Shown here: positions 29,649 to 38,782 of the stretch, one piece after another | Numbering within the stretch: position 1 is the first letter of the stretch | How the letters are laid out: the number at the start of each line of letters is the position of its first letter | Assembly (NCBI RefSeq): GCF_000192575.1 | Contig: NZ_GL876926.1 | Span: 1,188,434-1,252,433, forward strand | Source: Novosphingobium nitrogenifigens DSM 19370 | GTDB lineage: Bacteria > Pseudomonadota > Alphaproteobacteria > Sphingomonadales > Sphingomonadaceae | Direction: 5' to 3' | DNA: 64,000 nt | The notes under the pieces: generated by a model | The model's database searches: none | Told to the model about the DNA's origin: nothing | What the model saw: the letters and a program-made list of their open reading frames with translations, nothing else | Program-made: the position numbers and the translations under genes

Positions 29649-30859
29649 CGACCCCTCCAATGACGCGCATGAAGGGGCCGCCCTCCGATGCGATAGACAA
29701 GTTCGGCGGGCGCAGTGACGTCCCAGATGGCAAGGTCGGCCCACTTGCCGGGCACCAGCGCCCCGATATCATTGCGCCCCAACGCCCGCGCGGCATGGAG
29801 CGTCACCCCGGCGAGACATTCCGCCACCGTCAGGCGGAACAGCGTCGCTGCCATGTTCATCGTCAGCAAAAGCGATGTCATCGGGCTGGTGCCGGGGTTG
29901 CAATCGGTGGCAATCGCGATCGGCACTCCGGCGGCCCGCAGGCCCGCGACCGGAGGCAGTTTTTCCTCTCGCGTGAAATAGAATGCGCCGGGAAGAAGCG
30001 CGGCAACAGTGCCGGATGCAGCCATCGCGGCAATCCCGTCATCATCGAGATGTTCGAGATGATCGACGGACAAGGCCCCGTGACGCGCGGCCATCGCGGC
30101 CCCATGCAGGTTGGAAAGCTGCTCGGCGTGAAGCTTGACCGGGATGCCCAGCGCCTCGGCCGCGCCGAACAGGCGTTCAACTTGCGCAGGCGAAAAGGCG
30201 ATGCCTTCGCAAAAGGCGTCGACTGCATCGACCAGCCCTTCGCTCGCAAGAGCGGGCAGCATCACTTGCGCCACTTCGTCGACATAGGCGTCCGAGCGCC
30301 CGGCGAATTCGGGCGGCAAGGCATGGGCACCCAGGAAAGTCGTCGAGACCGAGACCCCGAGGTCGCGCCCCAATTGGCGGGCCGCGCGCAGCATCCGCCG
30401 TTCCGCACCGAGTTCAAGACCATAGCCCGACTTGATCTCGACCGTGGTGACGCCGTCGGCCAGAAGCTCGGCAAGACGCGGCGCGCTTTGCGCCACAAGA
30501 TCGGCTTCGCTGGCGGCACGGGTTGCGCGCATCGTCGAAACGATCCCGCCCCCTGCCCGCGCGATTTCCTCATAGCTTGCTCCGGCAAGACGGGCTTCGA
30601 ACTCGAGCGCGCGGCTGCCGCCGTAAACGATATGCGTGTGACAATCGACGAATCCCGGCGTCACCAGACGTCCGCCGCAGGCGATCGTCCGTGCTGCCGC
30701 AAAATCGGGCGCACCGTCCGCAGGACCGGCATAGACAACCCGCCCGTCACGAGACGCGACAAGACCGTTCTCGATCAGCGCGTCGGGCACTTTTGGATCG
30801 GCCATGGTCAGCAGCCGCGCACCGCTCCAGAGAGTGTCGCAGACCAGCGCGTCGGACAT
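29645..30859 (-). CDS. hutI: Imidazolonepropionase
   Basis: 404 aa amidohydrolase that opens imidazolonepropionate to formiminoglutamate. Metal-binding [11 protein letters not shown] is near residue 65, and the C-terminal [10 protein letters not shown] carries the catalytic Asp. The ATG at 30859 has AAGGAGG 8 bp upstream; the open frame continues 19 codons further without support. It is first in the minus-strand hut operon, with the HutC site at 30940-30951 in its promoter. Confidence 0.96.
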   Translation of the reverse strand: MSDALVCDTLWSGARLLTMADPKVPDALIENGLVASRDGRVVYAGPADGAPDFAAARTIACGGRLVTPGFVDCHTHIVYGGSRALEFEARLAGASYEEIARAGGGIVSTMRATRAASEADLVAQSAPRLAELLADGVTTVEIKSGYGLELGAERRMLRAARQLGRDLGVSVSTTFLGAHALPPEFAGRSDAYVDEVAQVMLPALASEGLVDAVDAFCEGIAFSPAQVERLFGAAEALGIPVKLHAEQLSNLHGAAMAARHGALSVDHLEHLDDDGIAAMAASGTVAALLPGAFYFTREEKLPPVAGLRAAGVPIAIATDCNPGTSPMTSLLLTMNMAATLFRLTVAECLAGVTLHAARALGRNDIGALVPGKWADLAIWDVTAPAELVYRIGGRPLHARHWRGR

Positions 30860-30939
30860 CGGGGAGGCCTCCTTGCTGAAAGGGAATTGCACAAGCCGCA
30901 GAGGCGAAGCGATCATGGTTGTTGCCTCGCGTTTCGATT

Positions 30940-30951
30940 ATGTATAGACAT
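30940..30951. promoter_or_regulatory. Putative HutC operator, hutI/hutF divergent promoter
   Basis: ATGTATAGACAT, a near-palindrome (10 of 12 positions symmetric). It lies 81 bp from the hutI start and 54 bp from the hutF start. The identical 12-mer recurs at 41004-41015 before hutD, and a one-change version lies at 35692-35707 before the lyase homologue. Recurrence at these three control regions, next to an encoded HutC repressor, is the basis for the call. Confidence 0.8.
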
Positions 30952-31004
30952 TATTTGCACGCCGCAAGCGCCTTCTGCGCAGCCCGAAAGAAAGGAATTC
31001 CGCG

Positions 31005-32363
31005 ATGGTTCAGCGTCTTCACTTTGCCAGCGCGCTCTGTCCCGACGGTTGGCACAACGACGTGCGGATCACCGTTGGCGAGGGACGAATCACCGCGATA
31101 GATACCGGCGCGCCCCCCTCACCCGACGACGAACACCACGCCATCGGCCTTCCCGGTCTCGGCAATCTGCACAGCCACGCCTTTCAGCGCGGGATGGCGG
31201 GGCTCGCCGAACGACGCGGCACCAGCGACGACAGTTTCTGGACCTGGCGCGAAGTCATGTATCGCTTCCTCGAACGCATGGGCCCGGACGAATTGCGGGC
31301 GATTGCCGCCCTTGCCTATGTCGAGATGCTCGAAACCGGCTTCACCCGCGTCGGCGAATTCCATTACCTGCATCACGATCCGGCCGGGACGGCCTATGCC
31401 GACCCCGCCGAAATGAGTGCGGCAATTGCAGCAGCGGCAGACGAGAGCGGCATCGCCATGACACTGCTGCCGGTATTCTATGCCCACGGCGGCTTTGGCG
31501 GACAGGCACCAAACGAGGGGCAAAGGCGGTTCCTCAACGACCTCGACAGCTTTGCCCGGCTGCGCGACCATGCAGCACGCGCGCTCGGCGCGCTGCCCGA
31601 CGCTGTGCTCGGCCTTGCCCCCCATTCGCTGCGCGCGGCAACGCCCGAGGACCTGCGCGGCCTCGAAGCGATGGCAGGGCAAAACCCGATCCATATCCAC
31701 ATCGCCGAACAGGTCCGCGAAGTCGACGACTGTCTCGCCTGGAGCGGCGCCCGCCCGGTCGAATGGCTGCTTGCCAATGCACCGGTCGATGCGCGCTGGT
31801 GCCTTGTCCACGCCACGCACATGATGGAACAGGAAACCCGTGCCCTTGCCGCGACTGGTGCAGTTGCAGGGCTGTGCCCGATCACCGAAGCCAATCTGGG
31901 CGACGGCCTGTTTCCGGCAGAGGACTTTGCCAGAGCCAACGGCCGCTGGGGCGTGGGCAGCGATTCCAACGTCATGATCGACGCCAGCGAAGAACTGCGG
32001 CTCTATGAATACGGACAACGCCTCACCCGGCGCGGCCGCAATCTTCTGGCGCAAGGTCCGGGCGGCAGCACCGGGGCCGCGCTCTTTGGCGCCGCTTTCG
32101 ACGGGGGGGCGGTGTCGCTGGGCGGCGCGACCGGGCTCCGGGTCGGACAAGCCGCCGACCTCATCAGCCTCGAGAGCAATCATCCCTGTCTGATCGGGCG
32201 CAACGGCGATGCCTTGCTCGACGGGTGGATCTTTGCCGCCGGGCGCGCTGGCGTCGATTGCGTCTGGCGTCGAGGCGCCAAGGTGGTATCGGGCGGTCGC
32301 CATCACGCGCGCGATACCATCGTCAACCGCTATCGCGCCGTTCTTCCCGGATTGATCGCATGA
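31005..32363 (+). CDS. hutF: Formimidoylglutamate deiminase
   Basis: 452 aa amidohydrolase that converts N-formimidoylglutamate to N-formylglutamate and ammonia, feeding HutG. Metal-binding GLGNLHSHAFQRGM (about 49-62), the WTWREVMY segment and VGSDSNVMIDASEELR near the catalytic Asp are HutF signatures. The ATG at 31005 follows AAAGGAA. It is divergent from hutI and co-transcribed with hutC through an ATGA overlap. Confidence 0.95.
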   Translation: MVQRLHFASALCPDGWHNDVRITVGEGRITAIDTGAPPSPDDEHHAIGLPGLGNLHSHAFQRGMAGLAERRGTSDDSFWTWREVMYRFLERMGPDELRAIAALAYVEMLETGFTRVGEFHYLHHDPAGTAYADPAEMSAAIAAAADESGIAMTLLPVFYAHGGFGGQAPNEGQRRFLNDLDSFARLRDHAARALGALPDAVLGLAPHSLRAATPEDLRGLEAMAGQNPIHIHIAEQVREVDDCLAWSGARPVEWLLANAPVDARWCLVHATHMMEQETRALAATGAVAGLCPITEANLGDGLFPAEDFARANGRWGVGSDSNVMIDASEELRLYEYGQRLTRRGRNLLAQGPGGSTGAALFGAAFDGGAVSLGGATGLRVGQAADLISLESNHPCLIGRNGDALLDGWIFAAGRAGVDCVWRRGAKVVSGGRHHARDTIVNRYRAVLPGLIA

Positions 32364-33067
32364 AGCCAGCCCCCTTGCACGAACGCATCCGCGCCGAAAT
32401 CGAGGGCGCCATTCTGGAAGGAAAGCTGCGCCCGGGCGACCGCATTCCCAAGGAAACCGAGCTGATGGCCGAATATGGCTGCGCGCGGATGACCGTGAAC
32501 AAGGCCCTCTCCGCGCTTGCAGGAGCGGGCATGCTCGACCGACGCAAACGGGCCGGCTCGTTCGTCGCGCAACCCCGCACCCAGTCGATGGTTCTCGACG
32601 TGCCCGACCTCGGCGCGGAAATCGCCGCGCGCGGTCAGGATTACCGCTGGCAACTGGGGGCGCGGACCGTGCTCGGCGGCGACCATGATGATGCCGAGGC
32701 CTTGGGTGCGACAGGCAAAGTGCTGCGCATTACCGGGGTACACTATGCGGACGGGCAGCCGCTTGCCCACGAAGACCGGCTCGTCAATCTGGCAATCGTT
32801 CCCGAGATCGCCGAGGCTGATCTTGGCGAAACGCCGCCCGGATCATGGCTGATCGCACATGTTCCGTGGACCGAAGCGGAAAACCGCATCAGCGCGGTTG
32901 CCGCCCCTGCCGCAGTCGCCCGGGCCCTCGGCATTCCGCGCCACAGCCCCTGCCTTGTGCTGGTCCGCCGCACCTGGCGCGGCGAAGACACGATCACCCA
33001 CGTCCGCCAGCATTTCGTCGCCGACCGCTACGAACTCGTGGCCCGCTTCGGCGCGACCTCTGCGTAA
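32360..33067 (+). CDS. hutC: Histidine utilisation repressor (GntR family)
   Basis: 235 aa: an N-terminal GntR winged helix (about 5-70; RIPKETELMAEYGCARMTVNKAL) and a C-terminal UTRA effector domain. In the family, urocanate releases HutC from its operators. The start codon overlaps the hutF stop (ATGA). It probably controls all three copies of the 12-bp motif in this block, including its own promoter before hutF. A terminator hairpin follows. Confidence 0.93.
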   Translation: MKPAPLHERIRAEIEGAILEGKLRPGDRIPKETELMAEYGCARMTVNKALSALAGAGMLDRRKRAGSFVAQPRTQSMVLDVPDLGAEIAARGQDYRWQLGARTVLGGDHDDAEALGATGKVLRITGVHYADGQPLAHEDRLVNLAIVPEIAEADLGETPPGSWLIAHVPWTEAENRISAVAAPAAVARALGIPRHSPCLVLVRRTWRGEDTITHVRQHFVADRYELVARFGATSA

Positions 33068-33083
33068 AGGACGCCTGCATAAA

Positions 33084-33119
33084 GAAAGGGGCGAAGCCGC
33101 GCGCGGCCCCGCCCCTTTC
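33084..33119. terminator. Terminator between hutC and the convergent TonB receptor
   Basis: A perfect 10-bp stem, GAAAGGGGCG (33084-33093) with CGCCCCTTTC (33110-33119), with a further palindrome inside the loop. It lies midway between two convergent stops (33067 and 33145) and can serve both strands. On the minus strand TTT follows the stem. Confidence 0.7.
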
Positions 33120-33144
33120 GATGCGCCCCAAAGGGTTCGGTTGA

Positions 33145-35538
33145 TCAGAACTTCCGCCCGATCTTGAGCCCGAAGTACTGCGGCTTGATCGGGTAGATGC
33201 GATAGTACTGACCCGAAGTCGAAGCCGCCGTAAACACGTTGTGCGAAAGCGATCCGCGCGTGTCGAAAGCGTTCTGGATGAACAGCTGGACCGAATAGTC
33301 ACCGCTCTTGCCCCCAACCGAGAAATCGGCGGTGGTGAAGCCCTGGCTGTTCCCCAGCAACTGGTTGTCCGAAACGCTAAGCATGCTGGTCGAATCCGTC
33401 TGGGTATTGAGCGAACCCTGGACGAAGGCGTTGACCTTGCCGACGGCGAATTCGTAGCGCGCAGTCGCGGCCATCTTGAAGCGCGGTTGGATCGGCAGGC
33501 GCGTGCCCTTGGGCGCAGCAACGCTGCCGGTGCTGCAATCGGGGTTCCCCGCCGAATTGACCGAGCAGAAATCGGTGCTGAGCGCGGCATCGTTATAGGC
33601 ACCCGACGCCGACAGGGTCAGACCCGCGATGGGATGCAACTGCAAGTCGAACTCGGCGCCATAGACCCGCGCGTCGCCCGCGTTGTAGATATTGGTGATC
33701 CCGCCGCTGCCTTCGACGACCAGCGCATACTGCAGGTTGTTCCACTTTTCGTAGTAGATCGCCCCGTTGAAGCGCAGCTTGTGGTCGAACCAGCTCGTCT
33801 TCCACCCCAGTTCGAAATTGTCGAGCGTATCGGCGCCATAAGCATTGACCCCGGCGCGACGATTGTTGCCGCCCGGACGATAGCCCGTCGAATAGGTGAA
33901 ATAGACCATGTGATCGCGGTCGATCTGCCAGGTCAGGTTGAGCTTGTGGGTTTCCCCGCTCGCGGTCGTGCGCTTGTCGATGTTGGTGCAGGCTTCCGGA
34001 TTGGCCAGCGGCAACGAACAGGACGAAGGCGCGTAGGACGAGAAACCGGAATAGCCGCGCAGCGAGTTGTCGGAAATGAACCCGCGGATCCCGCCCGTGA
34101 AAGTCAGGTTGTGGGTAATGTTGTAACTCGCTTCACCGAACACGGCATAGTCACGGAACGTGATGTGCGCGTTGGTCATGAAGATCGAGTCGCCATAGAC
34201 CGCCTGCCCGTCGGCCCAGTTGCTCCAGGTGTTCTCGCCAACGCCGGGAACATAGAAGCTCTGGTACGAATGGTTGGTCTGATGCTGCATGAACAGGCCG
34301 CCGGTGAAGCGCAGGTTGCTGCTGCTCGGCGAGCTGATACGCAGTTCATGTGTCTGCTTGGTCAGGTTCTGGTTGGCCTGATACCGCTGCGTCGGATCGA
34401 TGTTGTTCCCGTTCTTGTCGAGGAAGTAATTGTAGTCGGGCTTCACATCGTAAGCGACGGTATAATAGCTGTAATCGGCCGACGTGCGGATCTTGCGCCC
34501 CATGTAGCCACCCGAATAGACCAGATCCCAGTCGGCGATCTTGCCTTCGATGGTCAGAGCAGCCTGGAACCAGTCGTCGCGGTTGCGTTCGGGCGCATAG
34601 TCATGGACCTGCAGATCGCCTGCGCGCGGATCGTACAGGAACGAACCGTGCGAGGTCTGGTACTGGCCCATCAACTGCGGCGTGATTTTCCAGCCGGTAT
34701 CGGTTTCGATCAGCACCGAAATCCGTCCGCCGGCGGTGTCGACGTCGTTGAAGTTGTTCTTGGTGTAAGCGCCGTTGTTGACGGTCATCGGGCTGTTGAC
34801 GACCGATCCATCCACCGTATGCGGACGCTGATAGGTGCGCTCACCATACGTATTGTCGATGTAGCCACCGTCGTGCTCGTACCAGCCCACCGCGCGGATC
34901 GCGACGTTGCGGGCGAGCGGGATGTTGACGAAACCTTCGATGGTTCCGCCAACGTCGCCCTTGCCGTATTTCGACACGGTGCCGTCGATGCTGCCGTACG
35001 TCTTGCCCAGTTCAGGCTTGTTGGTGATCATGCGCAACGTGCCCGACAGCGAGCTGGCGCCGTAGAGCGTACCCTGCGGACCCGACAGCGCTTCGACGCG
35101 AGCCATGTCGTAGATATGCATGTCGAGCATCGAACCGATCGTGGTGACCGGGATTTCATCGACATAGACGCCGCTGGTCGGCAGCGCACCGAACGGAATG
35201 CCGTCGCCGCCCGAAGTGATGCCGCGGAAGAAGAGCTGGCTCTGCCCCGGACCGAACGACTGGAACGACACGCTCGGCAGCTGCTTGGCGTAGTCGTCGA
35301 AGCTCTGGATCTGGTGCTGTTCGATCGTCGCCGAGCCCAGCGCCTGAAGGCTGATGGGAACGTGCTGAATGCTTTCGGACCGCTTTTGTGCGGTCACGAC
35401 GATTTCCCCGGCACCAGTGTCGGCAGCCGGCTTTGCCGCAGCTTCCTGTGCCGCAGCAGGATTGGCGGCGAGTGCGAGCAGCGACCCGCCACCCAAAAGG
35501 AGCGTCAGGCTCCGTGCGACCTTGTTGGTGACCCTCAT
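33145..35538 (-). CDS. TonB-dependent receptor linked to the hut regulon
   Basis: 797 aa from the ATG at 35538, preferred because GGAG lies 9 bp before it; three codons further upstream an ATG abuts that same GGAG. It has a signal peptide ending near AAAQE, TonB-box-like EIVVTAQKRSES, a plug with LSGPQGTLYGASSLSGTLRM, and a barrel ending in KIGRKF. It belongs to the same broad sphingomonad receptor type as the pair at 13352-18666 but is clearly distinct. It sits between hutC and the MIO-less lyase, sharing with the latter a promoter region that holds a HutC-like site. Import of a histidine-related compound is inferred from that position. Confidence 0.92.
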   Translation of the reverse strand: MRVTNKVARSLTLLLGGGSLLALAANPAAAQEAAAKPAADTGAGEIVVTAQKRSESIQHVPISLQALGSATIEQHQIQSFDDYAKQLPSVSFQSFGPGQSQLFFRGITSGGDGIPFGALPTSGVYVDEIPVTTIGSMLDMHIYDMARVEALSGPQGTLYGASSLSGTLRMITNKPELGKTYGSIDGTVSKYGKGDVGGTIEGFVNIPLARNVAIRAVGWYEHDGGYIDNTYGERTYQRPHTVDGSVVNSPMTVNNGAYTKNNFNDVDTAGGRISVLIETDTGWKITPQLMGQYQTSHGSFLYDPRAGDLQVHDYAPERNRDDWFQAALTIEGKIADWDLVYSGGYMGRKIRTSADYSYYTVAYDVKPDYNYFLDKNGNNIDPTQRYQANQNLTKQTHELRISSPSSSNLRFTGGLFMQHQTNHSYQSFYVPGVGENTWSNWADGQAVYGDSIFMTNAHITFRDYAVFGEASYNITHNLTFTGGIRGFISDNSLRGYSGFSSYAPSSCSLPLANPEACTNIDKRTTASGETHKLNLTWQIDRDHMVYFTYSTGYRPGGNNRRAGVNAYGADTLDNFELGWKTSWFDHKLRFNGAIYYEKWNNLQYALVVEGSGGITNIYNAGDARVYGAEFDLQLHPIAGLTLSASGAYNDAALSTDFCSVNSAGNPDCSTGSVAAPKGTRLPIQPRFKMAATARYEFAVGKVNAFVQGSLNTQTDSTSMLSVSDNQLLGNSQGFTTADFSVGGKSGDYSVQLFIQNAFDTRGSLSHNVFTAASTSGQYYRIYPIKPQYFGLKIGRKF

Positions 35539-35691
35539 CGTAGTCATCTCCGGTTATCGTTGGCGGGCGCGCCTAGTGCCAATGGGCGCCCACTGAAAGC
35601 CCCCACCCCCAATTTTTGTGCGAACGATGCAACCGCGCAACAGCATGACTGCATTCATCATTTCCATCAGGAGATGGACGAACACACCCAA

Positions 35692-35707
35692 ATATGACTA
35701 TACATAT
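35692..35707. promoter_or_regulatory. Putative HutC operator, TonB receptor / lyase promoter
   Basis: ATATGACTATACATAT. On the opposite strand the core reads ATGTATAGTCAT, differing by one base from the motif at 30940 and 41004. The outer arms ATATG/CATAT are a perfect inverted repeat. It is 95 bp upstream of the lyase homologue and 153 bp from the TonB receptor start, placed to control both. Confidence 0.72.
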
Positions 35708-35802
35708 AGGTAACCTACGCAAGGTATTTCCCCCCCTTCACCGCCACCCTTTTTAGGCACTGCCCTTTTGCGCAGCAGACCCATCATGCAGGAGATTGCG
35801 CC

Positions 35803-37290
35803 ATGATCACCCAGCTCTGCCTCGACCGTCCCCTCGATGCGGCAAGCCTTGCAGCCGTTGCCCAAGGCGCTCCGCTCACTCTGGGCAAGGCCGCGCGAGA
35901 GCGGATCGCAGACGGACGCGCTCTGGTCGAAGCAATCATTGCGCAGGGGATTCCCGCCTATGGCGTCAACACCGGCGTCGGCGCCCTGGTCGACCGGGCA
36001 GTCGAACCGGCCCTGCAACGACGCCTGTCCCGCCAATTGATCATGAGCCACGCCTGCGGGATCGGCGCTCCTCTTCCCGAAGCCGAAGTCCGCGCCATTA
36101 TCGCAGCACAGGCAAACAACCATGCCCACGGCCGCTCGGGCGTGCGGATCGAGACAGTCAAAGCCCTGCTCGCGCTGCTTGCCCATCGCATCGTACCCGA
36201 AGTCCCTGCCGGTGGCTCGGCAGGCTATCTCTCGCACATGGCGCACATCGGGCTGGTCCTGATCGGCGAGGGCCATGCCCACATGGGCGGCGAGCGCGTG
36301 AGCGGAGCCGAAGCCTTGCGCCGGGCTGGGCTCGAACCTCTGGTTCTCGAAGCCAAGGAAGGGTTGAGCCTCCTTAACGGAGCGCCTTGCGCAACCGGAC
36401 TCGGCGCCCTTGCCCTCGCACGCGCGGATCGCGCCATCACCTCGGCCGACGGCGTTGCCGCGCTCAGCATCGAAGCCCTCGGCTGGCGCGAGGATGCCTT
36501 TGCGCAGGACGTTCTGGCCTTGCGCAAGTCGCCCGGAATTGCGGCGACCGGAGCGGCCCTGCGCGCATGGCTCGCGGGCAGTTCGCGCCTTGGCGCGGGC
36601 GTGCGGTTGCAGGATGCGCTGAGCCTGCGCGCCGTACCGCAAGTGCACGGGGCCGTGCGCGACGCGCTGGCCCATGTCCGCACCATGGTCGACGTCGAAC
36701 TCGCCTCGGTGACGGACAATCCGGTCGTGCTCGGCACCCCCGATGCGCCGCGTGCTGCCTCCGAAGCCCATGCCGTTGCGGCCGGACTGGCCCTTGCGCT
36801 CGACGCGCTGACGACGGCAACCGCCCACCTCGGCATGATGTCGGAACGACGCCTCGACCGGCTCGTCAATCCGATGGTGAGTGGCCTTCCCGCCTTTCTC
36901 GCAGCCGAAGCAGGCGTGTCGAGCGGCTACATGATCGCGCAATATGCTGCGGCGGCTCTCGTTGCGGAAAACCGGCGTCTCGCCGCCCCGGCCAGCCTCG
37001 ACGGAGGGATCACCTCGGCGTTGCAGGAGGACTATCTCTCGCACCAGACCGCCGCCGCACTCAAGGCGCTGGGCGTCGTCGGCCACGTCGAACAGATCCT
37101 GGGGATCGAGCTTGCCGCCGCGACCGAGGCGCATGACATCGCCATTCCGGCCCACGAACGCGCGCCCGCCACGGCACGCCTTCACGCGCACGTCCGCGCG
37201 ACAATCGCGCCCTATGCCGACGATCGGCCGATGAGCGATCTGATGGCCGACGCAGCCGCGCTGGTCCGCGCGGGCATTACGGGCGTTTAA
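35803..37290 (+). CDS. MIO-less histidine ammonia-lyase homologue (candidate ergothionase / hercynine lyase)
   Basis: 495 aa, full length for the aromatic amino-acid lyase family and colinear with the HutH at 28104. Tyr53, His83, Asn192, the QD-x4-R-x2-PQV motif and QED near the C-terminus are kept. The cofactor loop is not: Hut[18 protein letters not shown] aligns with PAGGSAG-YLSHMAH (136-148), a three-residue deletion removing the Ala-Ser-Gly that forms MIO. The catalytic Tyr of QDPYCLR is Leu (QDALSLR), and the Phe of GGNFHAEP is also replaced. MIO-less family members known from ergothioneine degradation (ergothionases) eliminate trimethylamine from a histidine betaine. A HutC-like site upstream suggests the product is urocanate-like. 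The substrate is inferred. Confidence 0.8.
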   Translation: MITQLCLDRPLDAASLAAVAQGAPLTLGKAARERIADGRALVEAIIAQGIPAYGVNTGVGALVDRAVEPALQRRLSRQLIMSHACGIGAPLPEAEVRAIIAAQANNHAHGRSGVRIETVKALLALLAHRIVPEVPAGGSAGYLSHMAHIGLVLIGEGHAHMGGERVSGAEALRRAGLEPLVLEAKEGLSLLNGAPCATGLGALALARADRAITSADGVAALSIEALGWREDAFAQDVLALRKSPGIAATGAALRAWLAGSSRLGAGVRLQDALSLRAVPQVHGAVRDALAHVRTMVDVELASVTDNPVVLGTPDAPRAASEAHAVAAGLALALDALTTATAHLGMMSERRLDRLVNPMVSGLPAFLAAEAGVSSGYMIAQYAAAALVAENRRLAAPASLDGGITSALQEDYLSHQTAAALKALGVVGHVEQILGIELAAATEAHDIAIPAHERAPATARLHAHVRATIAPYADDRPMSDLMADAAALVRAGITGV

Positions 37291-37314
37291 GCGGAAGGCC
37301 CGGTTTAAGCGGAA
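37285..37314. repeat. Short direct repeat at convergent gene ends
   Basis: GTTTAAGCGGAA occurs at 37285-37296 and 37303-37314. Each copy contains TTTAA, so the first supplies the TAA stop of the lyase homologue and the second, on the minus strand, the TAA stop of the ABC ATPase. The two genes end only 14 bp apart. Confidence 0.7.
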
Positions 37315-38072
37315 AGAAAAGCGCGGAAGGCGGGGGACGCGTCGGGGCCGAACATCTGCGCGGGCGGTCCCATCGACTCAATCCGTCCCTCGCGGACATG
37401 GACCACGCGGGTCGAGACATCACGGGCAAAGGCCATCTCGTGCGTAACGACCAGCATGGTGCGTCCTTCGGCGGCGAGCGAGCGCATGAGATCGAGCACT
37501 TCGCGCACACGTTCGGGATCGAGTGCCGAAGTCGGCTCGTCGAACAGCATCAGTTCGGGATCGGTCGCCAGTGCGCGCGCGATCGCCACCCGTTGTTGCT
37601 GCCCCCCCGACAACTGGCGCGGCCAATGCTGCGCGAATCCGCCCATACCGACGCGTTCGAGCAAGGCGTGCGCACGCTCGACCGCTTCCTCGCGGGCCAT
37701 GCCATGAACGTGAACGGGCGCGGCTATGACATTGTCGATGACGCGCATATGGGACCAGAGATTGAACCCCTGAAACACCATGGCCGTCCGCGCCCGCATG
37801 GAGCCGAGCGCGCGGGCGTCGGACACCCGCAACGCCCCATGGCGATCACGGACCAGCGGCGCGGGCGTTCCGGCAATCGAGATTTCCCCCACATCGGGCA
37901 TTTCGAGCAGGTTGAGACAACGCAGGAACGTGCTTTTGCCCGACCCGCTGCCGCCCAGGATGGAAATGACTTCGCCCTTGGCCGCGTCGAGGTCGATGCC
38001 CTTGAGCACCTTGCGCCCGCCGAAGCTCTTTTCGATGCCGGTTGCGCGCAGCACGGGAATTGCGTCTGTCAT
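37305..38072 (-). CDS. Polar amino-acid ABC transporter ATPase (HisP-like)
   Basis: 255 aa. Walker A GGSGSGKST (about 40-48), Q-loop in FQGFNLW, signature LSGGQQQRVAIARAL, Walker B LMLFDEP and switch His in VVTHEM. The family pairs with two permeases and a periplasmic binding protein to import histidine, arginine, lysine or related polar compounds. Last gene of hutD - binding protein - permease - permease - ATPase; its start overlaps the preceding gene (ATGA). Convergent with the MIO-less lyase. Confidence 0.93.
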   Translation of the reverse strand: MTDAIPVLRATGIEKSFGGRKVLKGIDLDAAKGEVISILGGSGSGKSTFLRCLNLLEMPDVGEISIAGTPAPLVRDRHGALRVSDARALGSMRARTAMVFQGFNLWSHMRVIDNVIAAPVHVHGMAREEAVERAHALLERVGMGGFAQHWPRQLSGGQQQRVAIARALATDPELMLFDEPTSALDPERVREVLDLMRSLAAEGRTMLVVTHEMAFARDVSTRVVHVREGRIESMGPPAQMFGPDASPAFRAFLSA

Positions 38073-38782
38073 CGGGAAGCGCCCTCCCCGGCGCCATCGG
38101 AAACCGTGGGATCGAGCCGCCGTTCGGCCCAGCGCAAGAGAGCGGTCAAAGCCCCGGTAAGGCCCAGATAGACCCCAGCGGCAAGGCAGAACACATCGAG
38201 CGTGCGATAGGAATGGGCGATCACCTGCTGTGCCACACCGGTCACGTCGAGCACGGTGATGGTGCTGGCAAGCGAAGTCGATTTGACCATCATCACCAGT
38301 TCATTGCCATAGGCGGGCAAGGCCAGGCGCAGCATTTGCGGCAGGACAATCAGGCGCAGGCGCGTAACGCGGCCCATACCGCAGGCCAGGGCCGCCTCGA
38401 TCTGTCCCGCCGGGATCGCCGCTAGGGCCCCGCGCAGGACTTCGGCGATATAGGCCGAACAGCAACAGGTCATGGCAAGCCCGGCACAAAACAGCGGATC
38501 GCGAAACGCGGGCCAGAACGGTCCCTGACGTACCGGGCCGAGCGCCGCCAGCCCGTAATAGACCATGAAGATCTGCAACAGCAGCGGCGTTCCGCGAAAG
38601 AGGAAAATCCACCCCCGGGCAATCCCGCGCACCGGCGCAAGACCGGCCGTCAGCGCCGCGACAAGTCCCCCGCCCAGAAGGCTCGCGCCGATTGCACTCG
38701 CGACGAAAAGCCCGAGCGTCACCGGAACCGCCCGCACAATGGCAAGTGCGGTGTCCGCGAGAAAGGTCACGTCCGCGTTCAT
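38069..38782 (-). CDS. Amino-acid ABC transporter permease (HisM-like)
   Basis: 237 aa inner-membrane subunit with about five helices. The HEAA motif that docks on the ATPase is visible around PAGQIEAALACGMGR, followed by the LPQMLRLALPAYGNE segment. The ATG at 38782 was chosen because it overlaps the upstream permease stop (ATGA); longer in-frame sequence lies inside that gene. Confidence 0.88.
   Translation of the reverse strand: MNADVTFLADTALAIVRAVPVTLGLFVASAIGASLLGGGLVAALTAGLAPVRGIARGWIFLFRGTPLLLQIFMVYYGLAALGPVRQGPFWPAFRDPLFCAGLAMTCCCSAYIAEVLRGALAAIPAGQIEAALACGMGRVTRLRLIVLPQMLRLALPAYGNELVMMVKSTSLASTITVLDVTGVAQQVIAHSYRTLDVFCLAAGVYLGLTGALTALLRWAERRLDPTVSDGAGEGASR

Noticed and set aside
36190..36260. 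Sequencing or assembly error as cause of the missing MIO triad
   Set aside because: The loss is exactly nine bases, in frame, and is accompanied by changes in other active-site positions (Tyr to Leu, Phe replaced), which a single error would not explain.
37285..37314. GTTTAAGCGGAA repeat as an attachment site or CRISPR-like repeat
   Set aside because: Only two copies 18 bp apart, no spacer structure, no recombinase gene and no flanking duplication. It is probably a local slippage duplication at the gene ends.
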